Shown: piece after piece, positions 1 to 10,989 of the stretch
Layout of the letters: each line of letters begins with the position of its first letter
How positions within the stretch are numbered: position 1 is the stretch's first letter
Origin: Magnolia sinica
Taxonomy: Eukaryota; Streptophyta; Magnoliopsida; Magnoliales; Magnoliaceae
Reading direction: 5' to 3'
DNA: 64,000 bases
Assembly (NCBI RefSeq): GCF_029962835.1
Contig: NC_080585.1
Location: 57,647,443 to 57,711,442 of the forward strand
Notes under the pieces: model-generated
What the model was told of the DNA's origin: nothing
The model's input: the letters and a program-made list of their open reading frames with translations, nothing else
Databases searched by the model: none
Position numbers and translations under genes: made by a program

Positions 1-671
1 CAATACCTGAGGGAATCGATCTTATGTATATCGAAAGCTCCCTGGGTACAGCGGACAACTTCGATTAGGAAACTACGGCAGAGCAGCCTGCTTCAGCTCA
101 GCCACCTAATGACAGATTCGAGGTGATTGACAGTATGCGCTCTAGAAGGAGTGTCCCAGAGTTAAGAAGATCTAGATCGGAAGGATGCCTTCCTCTTCAT
201 TTGTGTGAATATTTCACAGACATAGAGAGGTCTTCACAGAGACGCTCAGGCTTATCCCTAGACGATATTTGATCCCCAATGACCCCCGAGAATGACCAAG
301 CCAGCAACGTCGACTCTAGTTGCCATTTGGCTGTTGACCTCTAACCTTACTTCCCTCAGGACCTACTAAACAGTAGAATGGGAACAGTCCCCACCTTGGC
401 AGTTTCTCCAACCAGGAAAGAACAACAAAATGTCTGTTTCACAGTCCCTACATTGGGCACTTCCCCGTCAGCTTAAGCTCAGGATAACCAAAGGGAAGAC
501 ACAGACACCACTACTCAGACCATTCAGAATAATCCTACGGTAACCAGGAAAGGCAAGCGATCTAGGAATGCTCGCACCAAAACTTCAGGGATGGTGGTGG
601 GCGATTGGCAAGTTAGGCTGCAAAGACTCAGCAGACAGGCCGTTGCTTCAGGTTGTGTAACGGATGGATAA
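1..671 (+). pseudogene. LINE ORF1 remnant (C-terminal part)
   Basis: A reading frame runs from just after a stop at 474-476 to a TAA at 669-671. It encodes a basic, Thr/Arg/Lys-rich stretch (for example RKGKRSRNART) and ends with GCVTDG. That composition fits the C-terminal tail of a plant L1 ORF1 nucleic-acid-binding protein. No CCHC knuckle is visible in the part that lies in the window, and the first 470 bases are spread over several frames. The frame ends 8 bases inside the start of ORF2 (overlap ATGGATAA at 664-671). The assignment rests on position and composition rather than on a diagnostic motif. Confidence 0.5.
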
Positions 672-1455
672 CATCCTCATCTGGAATGCCCGTGGAGTGG
701 GAAACACTCTCACTTTCAGGGTGCTTTCGCGTTTAATCAGATCATCTCGTCCTAGGTTCCTAGCCATTCTTGAGCCCATGATTAGGGACTCGAGGAGGGC
801 TGGTTTTGGTTTGAAGCTTGGCTTCCACTCCTCCCTCTCGAATATTGAGGAAGGAGGGAAGATCTGGCTATTCTATAACACTGACCTAACAATTCAGATT
901 TCTGTTCTCTCCTCCTCTAACCAGCTTCTGTCCATTTTAGTGTGTTTGCAGAATCCTCAGCTCTCTATCTTGCTATCCTTTGTATATACCAAATGTAGTA
1001 GAGATCAACGGAAGGCCTTATGGGATGATATATCAGCTACCAACAGAGTTTTCCATGGACCTTGGGCGATCGGGGGCGACTTCAACTCAGTCATTGATTC
1101 AACTAAGAGACTGGGCTGCAGATCCTTTGGCGCTGCAAGTGTTGCTGACTTTCGAGACGCCATTGACTGTGCTGGGCTGAATGATGCTGGCTTTGAAGGG
1201 AAAAACTTCACTTGGAGCAACAACAGAAACAGGACAGCCAGAGTCTGGGCAAGACTCAACTGGGTACTCATCAACGCTGACTGGCAGTACAAATTTCCAA
1301 CGTTCAAGGTTACTCACCTCCCCAGAGTGGCTTCTGACCATGCTCCTCTTCTGCTGACGGCCCCTCCCCAACTATTCTCAGGCCCGAAACTCTTTCATTT
1401 TCAAAGAATGTGGTCCCTCCACGATGATTTTCTGCAGGTAGTTCGATCAGCCTAG
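664..1455 (+). pseudogene. LINE ORF2 endonuclease domain
   Basis: This 263-residue frame is the N-terminal endonuclease (exonuclease-endonuclease-phosphatase fold) of LINE ORF2, which nicks target DNA to prime reverse transcription. It opens with MDNILIWNARGVGN, the usual first strand of the domain with its metal-binding Asn. It then has GGDFNSV around residue 138, the WARLNWVLINADW segment (a change from the usual LDRxLxN), and LPRVASDHAPLLL near residue 220 with the catalytic SDH. The expected acidic residue after the first strand reads LEPM (EP). The start overlaps the end of ORF1. A TAG at 1453-1455 separates this domain from the RT, and a second TAG lies at 1540-1542 in the same frame. 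Confidence 0.9.
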
Positions 1456-1575
1456 GAGGAAAATCATTCTTCATCTCCTCTCATCAACGTCCAGTTGAAG
1501 CTAAGGAAAACAAAGATGGCCCTGAAACTCTGGAACAAATAGACGTTTGGAGATGTTTTCCTTCAGGTCAAGCAA

Positions 1576-3180
1576 GTGGCCACCAAAGTAAATGAGCTGG
1601 AAAATCAGATGCAACATACCCACGGCCAGGAGGACATTGCTGAGCTTAATGAAGCTAAGAAGGAGCTAGCTAGAGCGGAACTGCTAGAGGAAGTTTTTTG
1701 GAAACAGAAGTCTAGAAATCGTTGTTTGCTTGAGGGAGATCGTAATACGAAGTTTTTTCACAGCATTGCAAATGCCAGAGTAAGAAAAGCAGGGATCTCC
1801 ACAATAAAAACCGATCAAGGCATCTCTCTTTTCGATCCGGATTTCATAAAGGCTAAAGCTTTCAGGTTCTTCCAAGAGGTGTTCTCGTCTACAACAGGGT
1901 ATATAAATCTAGAGGACATCTCTTCCTTTATTCCCTCCCTCGTTTCCCCCCAAGACAATCAATCCCTGACCGAACCCCCCCCCCCCCCCCCCCCTCTGGA
2001 GGAAGTTCACCAGGCAGTTCTTAGCATCCCTGCGGACGGGTCCCCCCAGCCCCGATGGCTTCCCTGGGAGTTTTTACTCAATCAGCTGGCCCATTCTAGC
2101 AAACGACCTTCTTAAGACAGCAACGTCTATGTTGGCAGGATCTCCGTTGCCCAGGGCCTTCAAATCCACACTCATCTGCCTCATCCCCAAAACAGAGGCT
2201 GCAAACAAATTCTCTGACTTTCACCCCATAGCCCTCTGTAACTGCATCAACAAAATTTTCATTAAGATCATTGCAACTCGATTGAATAAGATGCTGCCCA
2301 AGATCATCTCGCAGGAACAAGGGGCATTTGTTAAGGGCCGTGCTATCGCTGAAAACATCACGTTGACTCAAGAAATGATAAGAGAGATTAACAGGAAAGT
2401 CCAAGGCGGGAATGTTTTGCTAAAGTTAGACATGGAAAAGGCGTACGACTGGGTGGAATGGGATTTCCCGATGAAGATCCTTTTCTCCTTTAGCTTCTCT
2501 GCCTCCTTGTCAACTTTACTGGAATCATGCTGGAAATCGAACTGGTTTTCTATTCTCATTAACGGTGTGGCCGTGGGTTACTTTCAATCCACAAGGGGCA
2601 TTCGTCAAGGTGACCTTATCTCCCCAGCCCTTTTCACCATCGCTTCTGAAGCTCTCAGTAGAGGGTTCAGGTGGTTGGTTGATAGTAGGCTCTGCCTCCC
2701 TTTCGCTCTCCATCAGGGCAGTCCGTTGATCACATACCAGTTATTTGCAGATGATACGGTTCTTTTCCTCAATGGATCCAAATCATCGTTTCAAGTAGTC
2801 TCCTCCATTTTGCAGAAATTCCAAGATGCTTTAGGGCAAAAGTTTAATTTCAGGAAAAGTTTCTTCCTTTGCTCCAACAGGCTGCCCCCCACCAGAATCA
2901 AAGCAATCGAGGACATTCTGAGTATCAAAAGAGTCCTGTTTACCTTGGGGTTCCGATGCTGCAGAAGAGAGCCAAAAAATCTGACTACCAATTCTTAATG
3001 GAAAAAATTCGCGCCAGAATTTCAAGTTGGAGTAGCAAGCTTCTATCGCAAACCGGCAGGGCCACTCTTATTCGGCATGTTCTGTGTAGTATACCCATCC
3101 ACATGCTTGCTGTAGTCCAGGTTCCGTCCACTATCATTTCTACCCTTGAAAGGGACTTTGCTAATTTCTTCTGGGGCTAG
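1576..3180 (+). pseudogene. LINE ORF2 reverse transcriptase, two frameshifts
   Basis: RT domain of LINE ORF2, which copies the element RNA into DNA. The linker with KFFHSIANARVRKAGI (1576-2040) is followed by a shift to another frame near 2043-2054, inside the usual SPGPDGFPG motif. The core is then in one frame at 2054-2940: FHPIALCNCINKIF, QGAFVKGRAI, the first catalytic Asp in LKLDMEKAYDWVEWDF, GIRQGDLISPALF, and the catalytic FADD in YQLFADDTVLF (about 2740-2772). A second frameshift near 2930-2945 moves the thumb region to the original frame, where GRATLIRHVLCSIPIHML and the FFWG motif are followed by a TAG at 3178-3180. The catalytic aspartates are intact but the frame is not. Confidence 0.92.
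1975..1995. repeat. 21-base poly-C run inside LINE ORF2
   Basis: An uninterrupted run of 21 cytosines sits in the linker just upstream of the RT core. It is read as part of a PPPPPPP stretch. Homopolymers of this length are prone to slippage in the cell and during sequencing, so its exact length is uncertain, and it lies only about 60 bases before the first frameshift. Confidence 0.9.
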
Positions 3181-4080
3181 ACTAACGGTAAAAGAAAGCT
3201 CCACTGGATCGCCTGGAAGTTCATTACCCATCCCGTGGAGGAGGGGGACCTTAGTTTCAGGAAGCTAAAGGAGATTTTGAAGGCAAACAGATTGAAGTTG
3301 GCCTGGTCGGTGAAGTTTGACGCAATGCCTAGCCCCTGGTCTTCCCTTATGCGATCCAAATTCCTCGTTGACATGGACCTGGAACCCATAAGTAGCCCGT
3401 CCCCTAAGGCCTCCCCACTTTGGAAGAGTATTGCGGTCCTCCTTCCGGTAGTGGAAACCAACTCATGTTGGAGTATAGGAAAAGGGGACATCAATCTGTG
3501 GAAGCCGAATTGGACAGGGCTAGGCCCTCTTCATCAACTGGCAATGCCCTCCATCCCTCCCAATTTACTTCAACTTCAGGTGAAAGATGTCATCGGTTCA
3601 TCTGGTCCCTTGCCCCATTCGGCCATATACTCCTACCTCCTGCAAACCACTATTAACTGCATCTTCCAGGGTGGTTTCACTACTTCAGAAGACTGCGACA
3701 TCTGTGTCTGGCCCTTCAGCCCCTCAGGTACCTTCTCTATCAAATCAGCTTGGACCCTGTGTAGAAGTGCTTCCCAGCGTCAGCAATGGGCCACCCACAT
3801 CTGGAGTGGGAAGATTCCTTGAAAAATAGAATTGTTCGCCTGGAGGCTTCTTCATGGTGCAGTCCCAGTTGATGTTAATATCCAAGCCAAAGGGATCTAG
3901 ATGGCCTTAAAATGCTCCTGCTACCCCGCCTCTCTGTTGATTAGATTGGCGTCTAAATCCTTAGACCATCTGTTCCTCCATGGCTCTCTTGCGAAAAAAA
4001 TCTGGGAGCATTTTGGCCGCCAAGCCGGTATACCCCACTTGTAAGCCCTCAACTTATTTGGAAGATGCGTTCAATGATGG
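3181..4080 (+). pseudogene. LINE ORF2 C-terminal region with zf-RVT-like domain
   Basis: After the TAG at 3178 the same frame continues with KRKLHWIAWKFITHPVEEG and KLKEILKANRLKLAWSV, which normally follows FLWG in plant LINE ORF2. At 3700-3822 the segment FSPSGTFSIKSAW and IWSGKIP marks the start of the zf-RVT (reverse-transcriptase zinc-binding) domain. A TGA at 3820-3822 interrupts it, and ELFAWRLLHGAVPVDVNIQ follows in frame, with CSCYPASLL and DHLFLHGSLAKKIWEHF further on. Its function in LINEs is unclear; it is probably nucleic-acid binding. Several stops show decay. Confidence 0.8.
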
Positions 4081-4328
4081 TCAGCTCTAGCCCAAGTGCC
4101 TAGCAGCAAGGCCTTCCGCAGGATGGCCCCGCTATTTATTGTTTGGGAAATTTGGAAAGTAAGAAATGTGAGTCAGTTCGAGGGTACCCTAATCTCTATT
4201 TCGGCCACCATCCGCCGCATCTCCTAGTGGCTTTCAGTGTCCTCTACTGAACAGGAGCTTCATCCGAACCCCGTCGTAGGCTTGCCCTATCTGAGCTCTC
4301 TGAAGCCACGTCAGCTTCGGGTGGTGCG

Positions 4329-4838
4329 GTGGTACCCCCTCCCATGGGCTGGTACAAGCTAAACACCAACAGGTCGGCGCTGGGAAATCCCGGCCCTTCA
4401 GGTGGTGGTGGGATTTGTAGAAATGAGAACGGGGTGCTGATCTTCGCGTTCTCTAGAGGCTATGGGGTGGGCCCAAATAATGCAGCGGAGCTTAGGGCAG
4501 TTTGTGATGGCCTTTCCCTTTGCGCCGCCTTTGGGTTGAATGCTGTGGAGGTGGAAACGGACTCAAAATTCGTGGTCGATATGATTAATGGGGTTTCCCT
4601 CTCCTCTTGGAAGTGGAAGCCGTGGTTGAATCGGATTGCAAATTTGAGTCGGGCTTCCTCATGCGTTTTTAGAGCCATTTTCAGAGAAGGAAATGCTCCA
4701 GCGGATAGCCTAGCGCGTCTAGGCAGCTCTAACCAGGTCAACGTTGAGTACTCGGCCACCAAAGACCTCCCTCCGGTTACTCGAGGCCCGATCTTCTTGG
4801 ATAAAGTGGGGCTGGGGTCCCTGAGAGAGTGTAGATAG
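4329..4838 (+). pseudogene. LINE ORF2 RNase H domain
   Basis: Plant L1 elements often end ORF2 with an RNase H that removes the RNA strand. The 169-residue frame has WYKLNTNRSALGNPG (usually KLNTDGSA, so the first catalytic Asp is replaced by Asn), AAELRAVCDGL with the catalytic Glu near residue 55, VEVETDSKFVVDMING with the second Asp, and NAPADSLARLGS near the end with the last Asp. The loss of the first metal ligand predicts an inactive enzyme. About 120 bases separate its stop from the A tail. Confidence 0.85.
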
Positions 4839-4962
4839 TATACTTTTGTGTATTTTTGTGGTCTTTTTGTCCCTGGGCCCCTTGCTGGGCTTTTTCTTCT
4901 AGCATGCAGCCTTGGTGCTGTCTCTTGTTTCTTGATCCTTTTTGAATGAAATTTCTTCTTTC

Positions 4963-4974
4963 AAAAAAAAAAAA
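4963..4974 (+). other. LINE poly(A) tail
   Basis: Twelve A residues end the element, following a T-rich 3' untranslated stretch (about 4840-4962). Sequence beyond it is AT-rich and unrelated. This is the hallmark 3' terminus of an L1-type insertion. Confidence 0.85.

Positions 4975-5948
<974 letters not shown>

Positions 5949-6016
<68 letters not shown>
5949..6016. repeat. (TA)n microsatellite, right flank of MITE
   Basis: About 34 TA dinucleotides following the terminal CCC of the MITE. With the left tract it shows that the element sits inside a TA microsatellite. Confidence 0.97.
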
Positions 6017-6022
<6 letters not shown>

Positions 6023-7544
6023 CCTTTCTGGCCACTAATTGGGAGAAGATCCCTTTACATCTTAGATTAATGCCTAAAACCATCTTCAATTTTATGCATT
6101 CAATTTGAATATAGTTACATCAGTTTAGGCACACATTGTATGACTTAAGATCCCATACGAAGGAAACTTATTATGTACATTTCTTTTTTGAGATGTTACG
6201 ATTTTAAAATGTGTATTAAGATTTTTAAAAAATTAATTCTTGAAATTTAAAAAATTCAACATTTTTCAAAGTTTCTCCATGTTTTCTAAAAAGTGTGATA
6301 AATTATCCAATACAAACGATATATCCCATGCAAAAATTGAAATGCATCTTTATCCATGAATACAATATTGATATTTCAAAGTAGGACCAACTTCTTTCAA
6401 CCAATAATTGTCTAGTTCTATTCAACCATATATGAGCTGGAAATCTTGAGACAAACCCGTGTATCCAAGGATAAAGGTGGGTCTATCCTAGGCTGTTGAA
6501 TGGATCAGCATGGACAATTAGGTCGCTTTTGTGGCTTTCCTGGATCATAAATGGTGATCGGCTCATGATTCTATGTGAACTAGCGCTTCGAAATGGTTCG
6601 GCTGCATATTACAATAAAATCAATGGCTGAATATGGTTAGACTCAAATCCGATCTGCCATCTCCATGTAGCATTCGGAATGCTGGTCAATGGGTACTCAA
6701 CAATGTGTACCCGATAGACCCGACCAGATTTTTAAATGGTTTGATTCCAATTTATCCGACACATTTAGAAATCAGGTGAAGTTCGGGTTTGCCACTTTAG
6801 ACCCATTAAAAACCAGGGCTTGACATCTCTAAGGTGGGTCTACAGCTTAATGCACTGTCATATCTAGTAAACACAAAGAAAAGCTTTGATAATATGTTAG
6901 AGTGCTACGGGAACTTATAAATTACTTAGAAATTGCATGCATGACTTACAACTAATTCAAACTAAAATTTCCATAGTATGGGCCCTGTATACGTGTATCA
7001 TGAACCAAAATTATATTTATTTAATTATCTGACAAAATGGAGTGGTGCCGGTTTATTGGGAGGTTAAAAATGAAAAAAAGTCCAATGGTCTCATAGTCAT
7101 GTTTCAATAAACAAGTGTCCATTATTCAATCTTATTCTGTAGCCCAGTGACAGTAAGTTCCACAATTTAGCCTGTTTCATTTCAGTTCATGTATGCCAGT
7201 GTGATATAATTTTGGAGTCTCTGTGTATCAAGTTTCTTACTGGGCCAGTGTAGTAACTCCTGGTACATAAATTAATAAGAAATACTTTATTAAGCCGACG
7301 GAGTGTGATGGATAATAATAATTAATTCAGAATAAACTGCGAAAATTATATTGACAGTTAAAAATGAAAATTATACCCGATGGTATTATTTCAAAAATTC
7401 AAGTTCGACCTATCAGAGGTTAGAATTATTCAACTAAATTTATTTTTAGAAACTAATTTAACAACAATGAGCTCCAAAAAAAAAAAACAAAAACAAAAAA
7501 AGTCTCATTTTAGTGGGGATTTCAGTCACAAGTTGTATGGAGCC
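6017..7544. other. AT-rich intergenic DNA, no gene seen
   Basis: Both strands lack a coding frame with recognisable domains. The stretch is AT-rich with short A/T runs (for example at 7478-7500). Around 6590-6790 it has short phrases such as 'gggtactcaac' and 'cccgatagacccgacc' that look like decayed repeat, but I cannot assign them. Confidence 0.5.
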
Positions 7545-7700
7545 GGGGCACCAAAAAGATCTGCGGGGCCACTGTCATATGTATCTGACATGAACTAGTT
7601 TTCATATCATGTTGAGACATGAGCCCAGAAATAAGGTTGATCCAAAAATCAAGTGGGCCCCACCATGGAAAATCAAACAGGCCCTAACGTTTTGGGTCAA
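7545..7700. mobile_element. MITE fragment (foldback 'gggccc' family)
   Basis: Contains the family phrases GAGCCCAGAAATAAGG, GATCCAAAAATCAAGTGGG and CCCACCATGGAAAA, seen in better copies at 50719-51214 and 51371-51912. Ends are lost. Confidence 0.5.
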
Positions 7701-7725
7701 GTTGATGTTTGGTATCATTTAATAT

Positions 7726-8218
7726 GGGAAATGATACCATGAGGTTGACATCATGGGAGCTTCTGTCGAGCTTTGTGGGCCCCACCGTGATGTTCAATGG
7801 ACATCCAAGCTGTGCATTTGTTAGGTCTCCTTTTAAGTTATGGGATGTACCAAAAATCAGTTGCATTCAGAACTGAGGTGGTTTGCACAGTCTAAAATTA
7901 TGGAAAATCATGCCTAAAACATCTAAAAGTGCTTGCTGAGACTAGATAACTTTTGGAATGGCGTAAAATTTGGCATGATCCTCATCCAAGTGGGACACAC
8001 AAAATGGATGGTCTGGATTTCACAGGAAAGGTTTCAAAGTGTGAGCATCCACTCTCAACTATTGTCTGTGCTGTGGCCCACCTAAGTAATGGATTGGCCT
8101 GATTTTTGGGTCCATAAATCAACATGGAATGATGCATCTTTTTAATAGGATGGATGCCCGTCATACATCCAGATGGGACCAAAACTCGACCTCAGCCACA
8201 TGCATGTAAGAAAACCCC
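7726..8218. mobile_element. Diverged copy of the 5400-5948 MITE
   Basis: Starts GGGAAATGATACCATGAGGT and ends with the degenerate inverse (ACTCGACCTCAGCC...AAAACCCC). The interior shares GTGGGCCCCACCGTGATG, 'aaaatcagttg', 'gtgggacacac...atggatgg' and the late 'gatgcatc' phrases with the element at 5400. The terminal repeats are much decayed, so this copy is older. No coding capacity. Confidence 0.7.
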
Positions 8219-8395
8219 TTGTTGCTACTTGTGTCAAATTGGCATAGGTACGTCTGATCGAATCCATCCATTAACGTGGAGCTGGACCATTTGAATGGCT
8301 TTATTTGACGTAAGCCTGAGCCAGACCCAACTCAAGAGGATACCTGAACCGGAAGCCGATTCGGTACTAACTTACTATACTCAGCGTACTGACTA

Positions 8396-8760
8396 AACTC
8401 CCTGAGGGCCACCATGATTTATGTCTTTTATCCATGCTGTCCATCCATTTTACCAGATAATTTTTAGGGCATGAGCCCAAAATTGAATCATATCCAAAGT
8501 TCAAGTAGATCACATGATAGGAAACAGTGTGAATTGAACACCTACCTACCGATTGAAAACTATTTCGGGGCCACTGAAGTTGATCAAGCTGATATTTGTG
8601 TTTTTCCCTTCATTCATGTCTCTGTAATCTTATGAGCAGATTGGATGACAAATAAACATCACTGTGGGCCCAGAAAGGTTTAAATGGTGGATATTATTAT
8701 TCCCATTGTTTCCTGTGGTGTAGTCTGCTTGAGCTTTTTAAGGATAACCTTACACCAAAA
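8396..8760. mobile_element. Foldback MITE copy, right end lost next to the Sirevirus LTR
   Basis: Reads GGGCCACCATGATTTATG, then 'catgagcccaaaattgaatc', 'cagattggatgacaaataaacatcactgtgggccc' and 'cctgtggtgtagtctgcttgagc', the order found in complete family members. The expected closing arm is missing before 8803, where the Copia LTR begins. Confidence 0.65.
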
Positions 8761-9585
8761 ACTAAAGGTTTATGGTAAGACAACCTGATTCCTAAAAAGG
8801 TCTGTGTATCAAAAACTCAAACTGATACAGAGAAATAAAGAAATAAATAACAAGGAAAGAAATCTAAGTTATTATAACATTCCCACACTTCCATAAAAGA
8901 AATTATTATAAACATCCATAAAAAAAATAAACAATCAATCCACAAGACTAGAAATTATAGTGGTTTGCTTATGTGTACACCAACTATTTAGAAAAACAGC
9001 TACACAACTACACTCCTAATATCCTCACTCAGTGGATATTAGCGTTCACTATGAAAATAGGTTTTTCAAGGTTCACCTAAAACCCTCACAATTGTGTCTT
9101 TCAAGTGGGCTTACACAATTCAAAAAACCCCACACTTTGAGTTTTCTGGATCACCTCAGACAAACCAAAACAGAGAGATTTTTCTGTTACAATCTCAATG
9201 AAACCAAAAGATAGAAATTTACAACAATGTAAAATACCTGGATATCCTCCTTTTGATGTAGCCCGGAAGAACCAAATCAGAGTAGAAGTTTAACGTAGAA
9301 GTTCAATGTCCGCACTCACTTATGAAATGTTCTAAGATCTAGATAGATTTTAGATTTAAAGCACCTTGGGCTAGCTTGATTTGATTTTGATTCCAAGAAA
9401 TGGGAATACTTCAATCCCTCTTTCAAATACAATTGGAATGTAGAATACAAAATTAAATACAAAGAAACCTAATTAAAGATAATATAAAATGAGCACTAGA
9501 TAGCTTAAAAATATCACTAACTTATCTTTCAGAGTGGTATATTGATTTAGCTTGAATTGAATATAAAACTCTGAAATTCATGATC

Positions 9586-9593
9586 TATTTATA
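9586..9593 (-). promoter_or_regulatory. LTR TATA box (minus strand)
   Basis: TATTTATA on plus reads TATAAATA on minus within the LTR. It lies directly downstream, in element orientation, of the palindrome array. No other TATA-like octamer is as well placed. Confidence 0.6.
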
Positions 9594-9610
9594 GTTAAAG
9601 AAATCTCATT

Positions 9611-9980
9611 CTCGACTGGTCCTGAGGTTGGCACGACTGGTCGTAGGACCAACAGATTTTTGAAATTTTGAGCGCGATAGGATAAAGTCGTTCCACGACT
9701 GGTCGTAGGCTTTGCTCGACCGGTCGTGTGACCTCTACGACTGGTTGAGTCCTGTCCACAACTGGTCGTGTGGAACCATTTTTAGTTGCTAGACTTTGAT
9801 TCGAGGCTGCAGGACTGGTTGAACACTGTTCATACGACCGGTCGAGCAGTCTCCAGGACTGGTCTAGGCTACAACAAAAATTCCCTAAAATCAGTAACAA
9901 ACTTAGGACTAGTCGAGGAATTCTTGGACTGGTAGAGCCAGTGCTAGGACTAGTCGAACATAGTCCAAGACTAGTCGAGA
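9611..9980 (-). promoter_or_regulatory. Array of imperfect CGACTGGTCG palindromes in LTR U3
   Basis: Roughly a dozen versions of ACGACTGGTCGT, GACTGGTTGA, GACTAGTCGA and CTCGACCGGTCG are scattered over 370 bp just upstream of the TATA box in element orientation. The half-sites CGAC and GTCG are inverted around a CTGG/CTAG/CCGG core. The same word forms an array in the Tork-type Copia LTRs at 53771, 56865 and 61845. A further pair occurs inside this element at 12401-12435. Function is inferred (protein binding or enhancer). Confidence 0.7.
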
Positions 9981-10467
9981 AACAATCTATGTACTTATAA
10001 AGTGACTCAATTTAAATTATGTATTCAAAATGACCTACCCTAGATCAATCTAGGGTCATTCATACCTTATACATGATGTATGAACATTGAAACTTTTTTT
10101 CCTTCTATTGATAGATGTTCTTTGAAGTTCACAACGCTTGAGATCTTGTCATTCATAGAAGCTTGAACTCGAGACATCTGAAGCTTGAATTTGTGACATA
10201 TTGAATCATGAGCTTGAGGATCAAAGTATAGAAACTTTTTCTTAACTTGTACGAAGCCTTTGAATTTTTGAAGCTTGAAAGCTTGAATTCATACTTGATG
10301 GTACTTGAACATGAACAAGTAATCTTGCATTTGAAGATCTTGAAGTAAAGACCATTGTCCTTACACTATCTTGAATATATTGATGCGCTACACAAGACAC
10401 AGATTCCAAGATGTTTTGGCAATATAAAATTTGACAATCATAAGAGCTAGAAACTATAGCACTTACA

Positions 10468-10483
10468 ATCTCCCCCTTTGTCA
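10468..10483 (-). other. Polypurine tract (PPT) of Sirevirus element
   Basis: On minus the sequence reads TGACAAAGGGGGAGAT directly before the LTR start at 10467. This is the plus-strand primer site of LTR retrotransposons and sets the LTR boundary. Confidence 0.8.
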
Positions 10484-10624
10484 AATTTGTGACAAAACAC
10501 ACTTCATAATAACATAAGCATTATATGCGCAAAGAATCATGCACCAGTTATCAATATAAACCAGTGACAATCTATTTAAAGAATTATGCACTAGTTATAA
10601 ACAGGTCGCATCAATGCCTCCAAC

Positions 10625-10769
10625 AATACTCCCCCTTACTTACTCCTCCCCCTTACACAAAGAAGGCTACATGTCTACATGTCCACAATCCACATGTCAT
10701 ACCATATATCACAAACACCATATATATCAAGGCATGACAAAATTCTCCCCCTTTTTGTCACAATATGAC
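10625..10769 (-). repeat. Extra PPT-like G-runs upstream of the true PPT
   Basis: On minus, AAAAAGGGGGAGAA (10743-10756) is flanked by GTCATATTGTGAC, closely resembling the context of the PPT at 10468 (GTCACAAATTTGAC). Two more purine runs with AGGGGGAG cores lie at 10630-10655. Multiplied PPTs are known for the Sirevirus genus, so this supports the lineage call. Confidence 0.6.
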
Positions 10770-10989
10770 AAAGGAAGAAACCAATACATAAAACAGGACA
10801 TAAATAAACAAGGAAGAATAAGACGAGCAATGAGGAATAATAGATCAAGATAGTCAAGATATTAAATTCATAGGCAAGTAATGTTCAAGCATAATCAACC
10901 AACATCAACAGAGTTCAACCAAATTCAATCCCACAAACTGAAAGGAAGCTAAGTATCATAAGAGTTATTACAAGCCATATGAGAAAATA

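Larger units (their letters stand above)
1..4974 (+). mobile_element. L1-type LINE (non-LTR retrotransposon), degenerate, cut by window start
   Basis: Domains in order are an ORF1 tail, apurinic-type endonuclease, reverse transcriptase, zf-RVT-like region, RNase H and a 12-A tail. This is the standard layout of plant L1 elements, which move by target-primed reverse transcription. No LTR is present. The 5' end lies outside the window, so the 5' target-site duplication cannot be checked. At least two frameshifts and several stop codons break ORF2, so this copy cannot move by itself. The order of domains and the terminal A tract make the class certain; the subfamily was not determined. Confidence 0.95.
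8803..10467 (-). repeat. 3' LTR of Sirevirus-type Copia element
   Basis: On the minus strand the LTR starts TGTAAGTGCTATAG at 10467, immediately after the polypurine tract, and carries a TATA box at 9586-9593. The left edge at 8803 (TGTG... on plus, ...CACA on minus) is inferred from the terminal CA rule and has not been verified, because the 5' LTR is missing. Size about 1.66 kb. Its U3 part contains the palindrome array at 9611-9980. Confidence 0.7.

Noticed and set aside
9595..9985. CRISPR-like array of short repeats
   Set aside because: Repeat units are 10-14 bp, imperfect and irregularly spaced, in a plant LTR. No spacer structure or cas gene is present.
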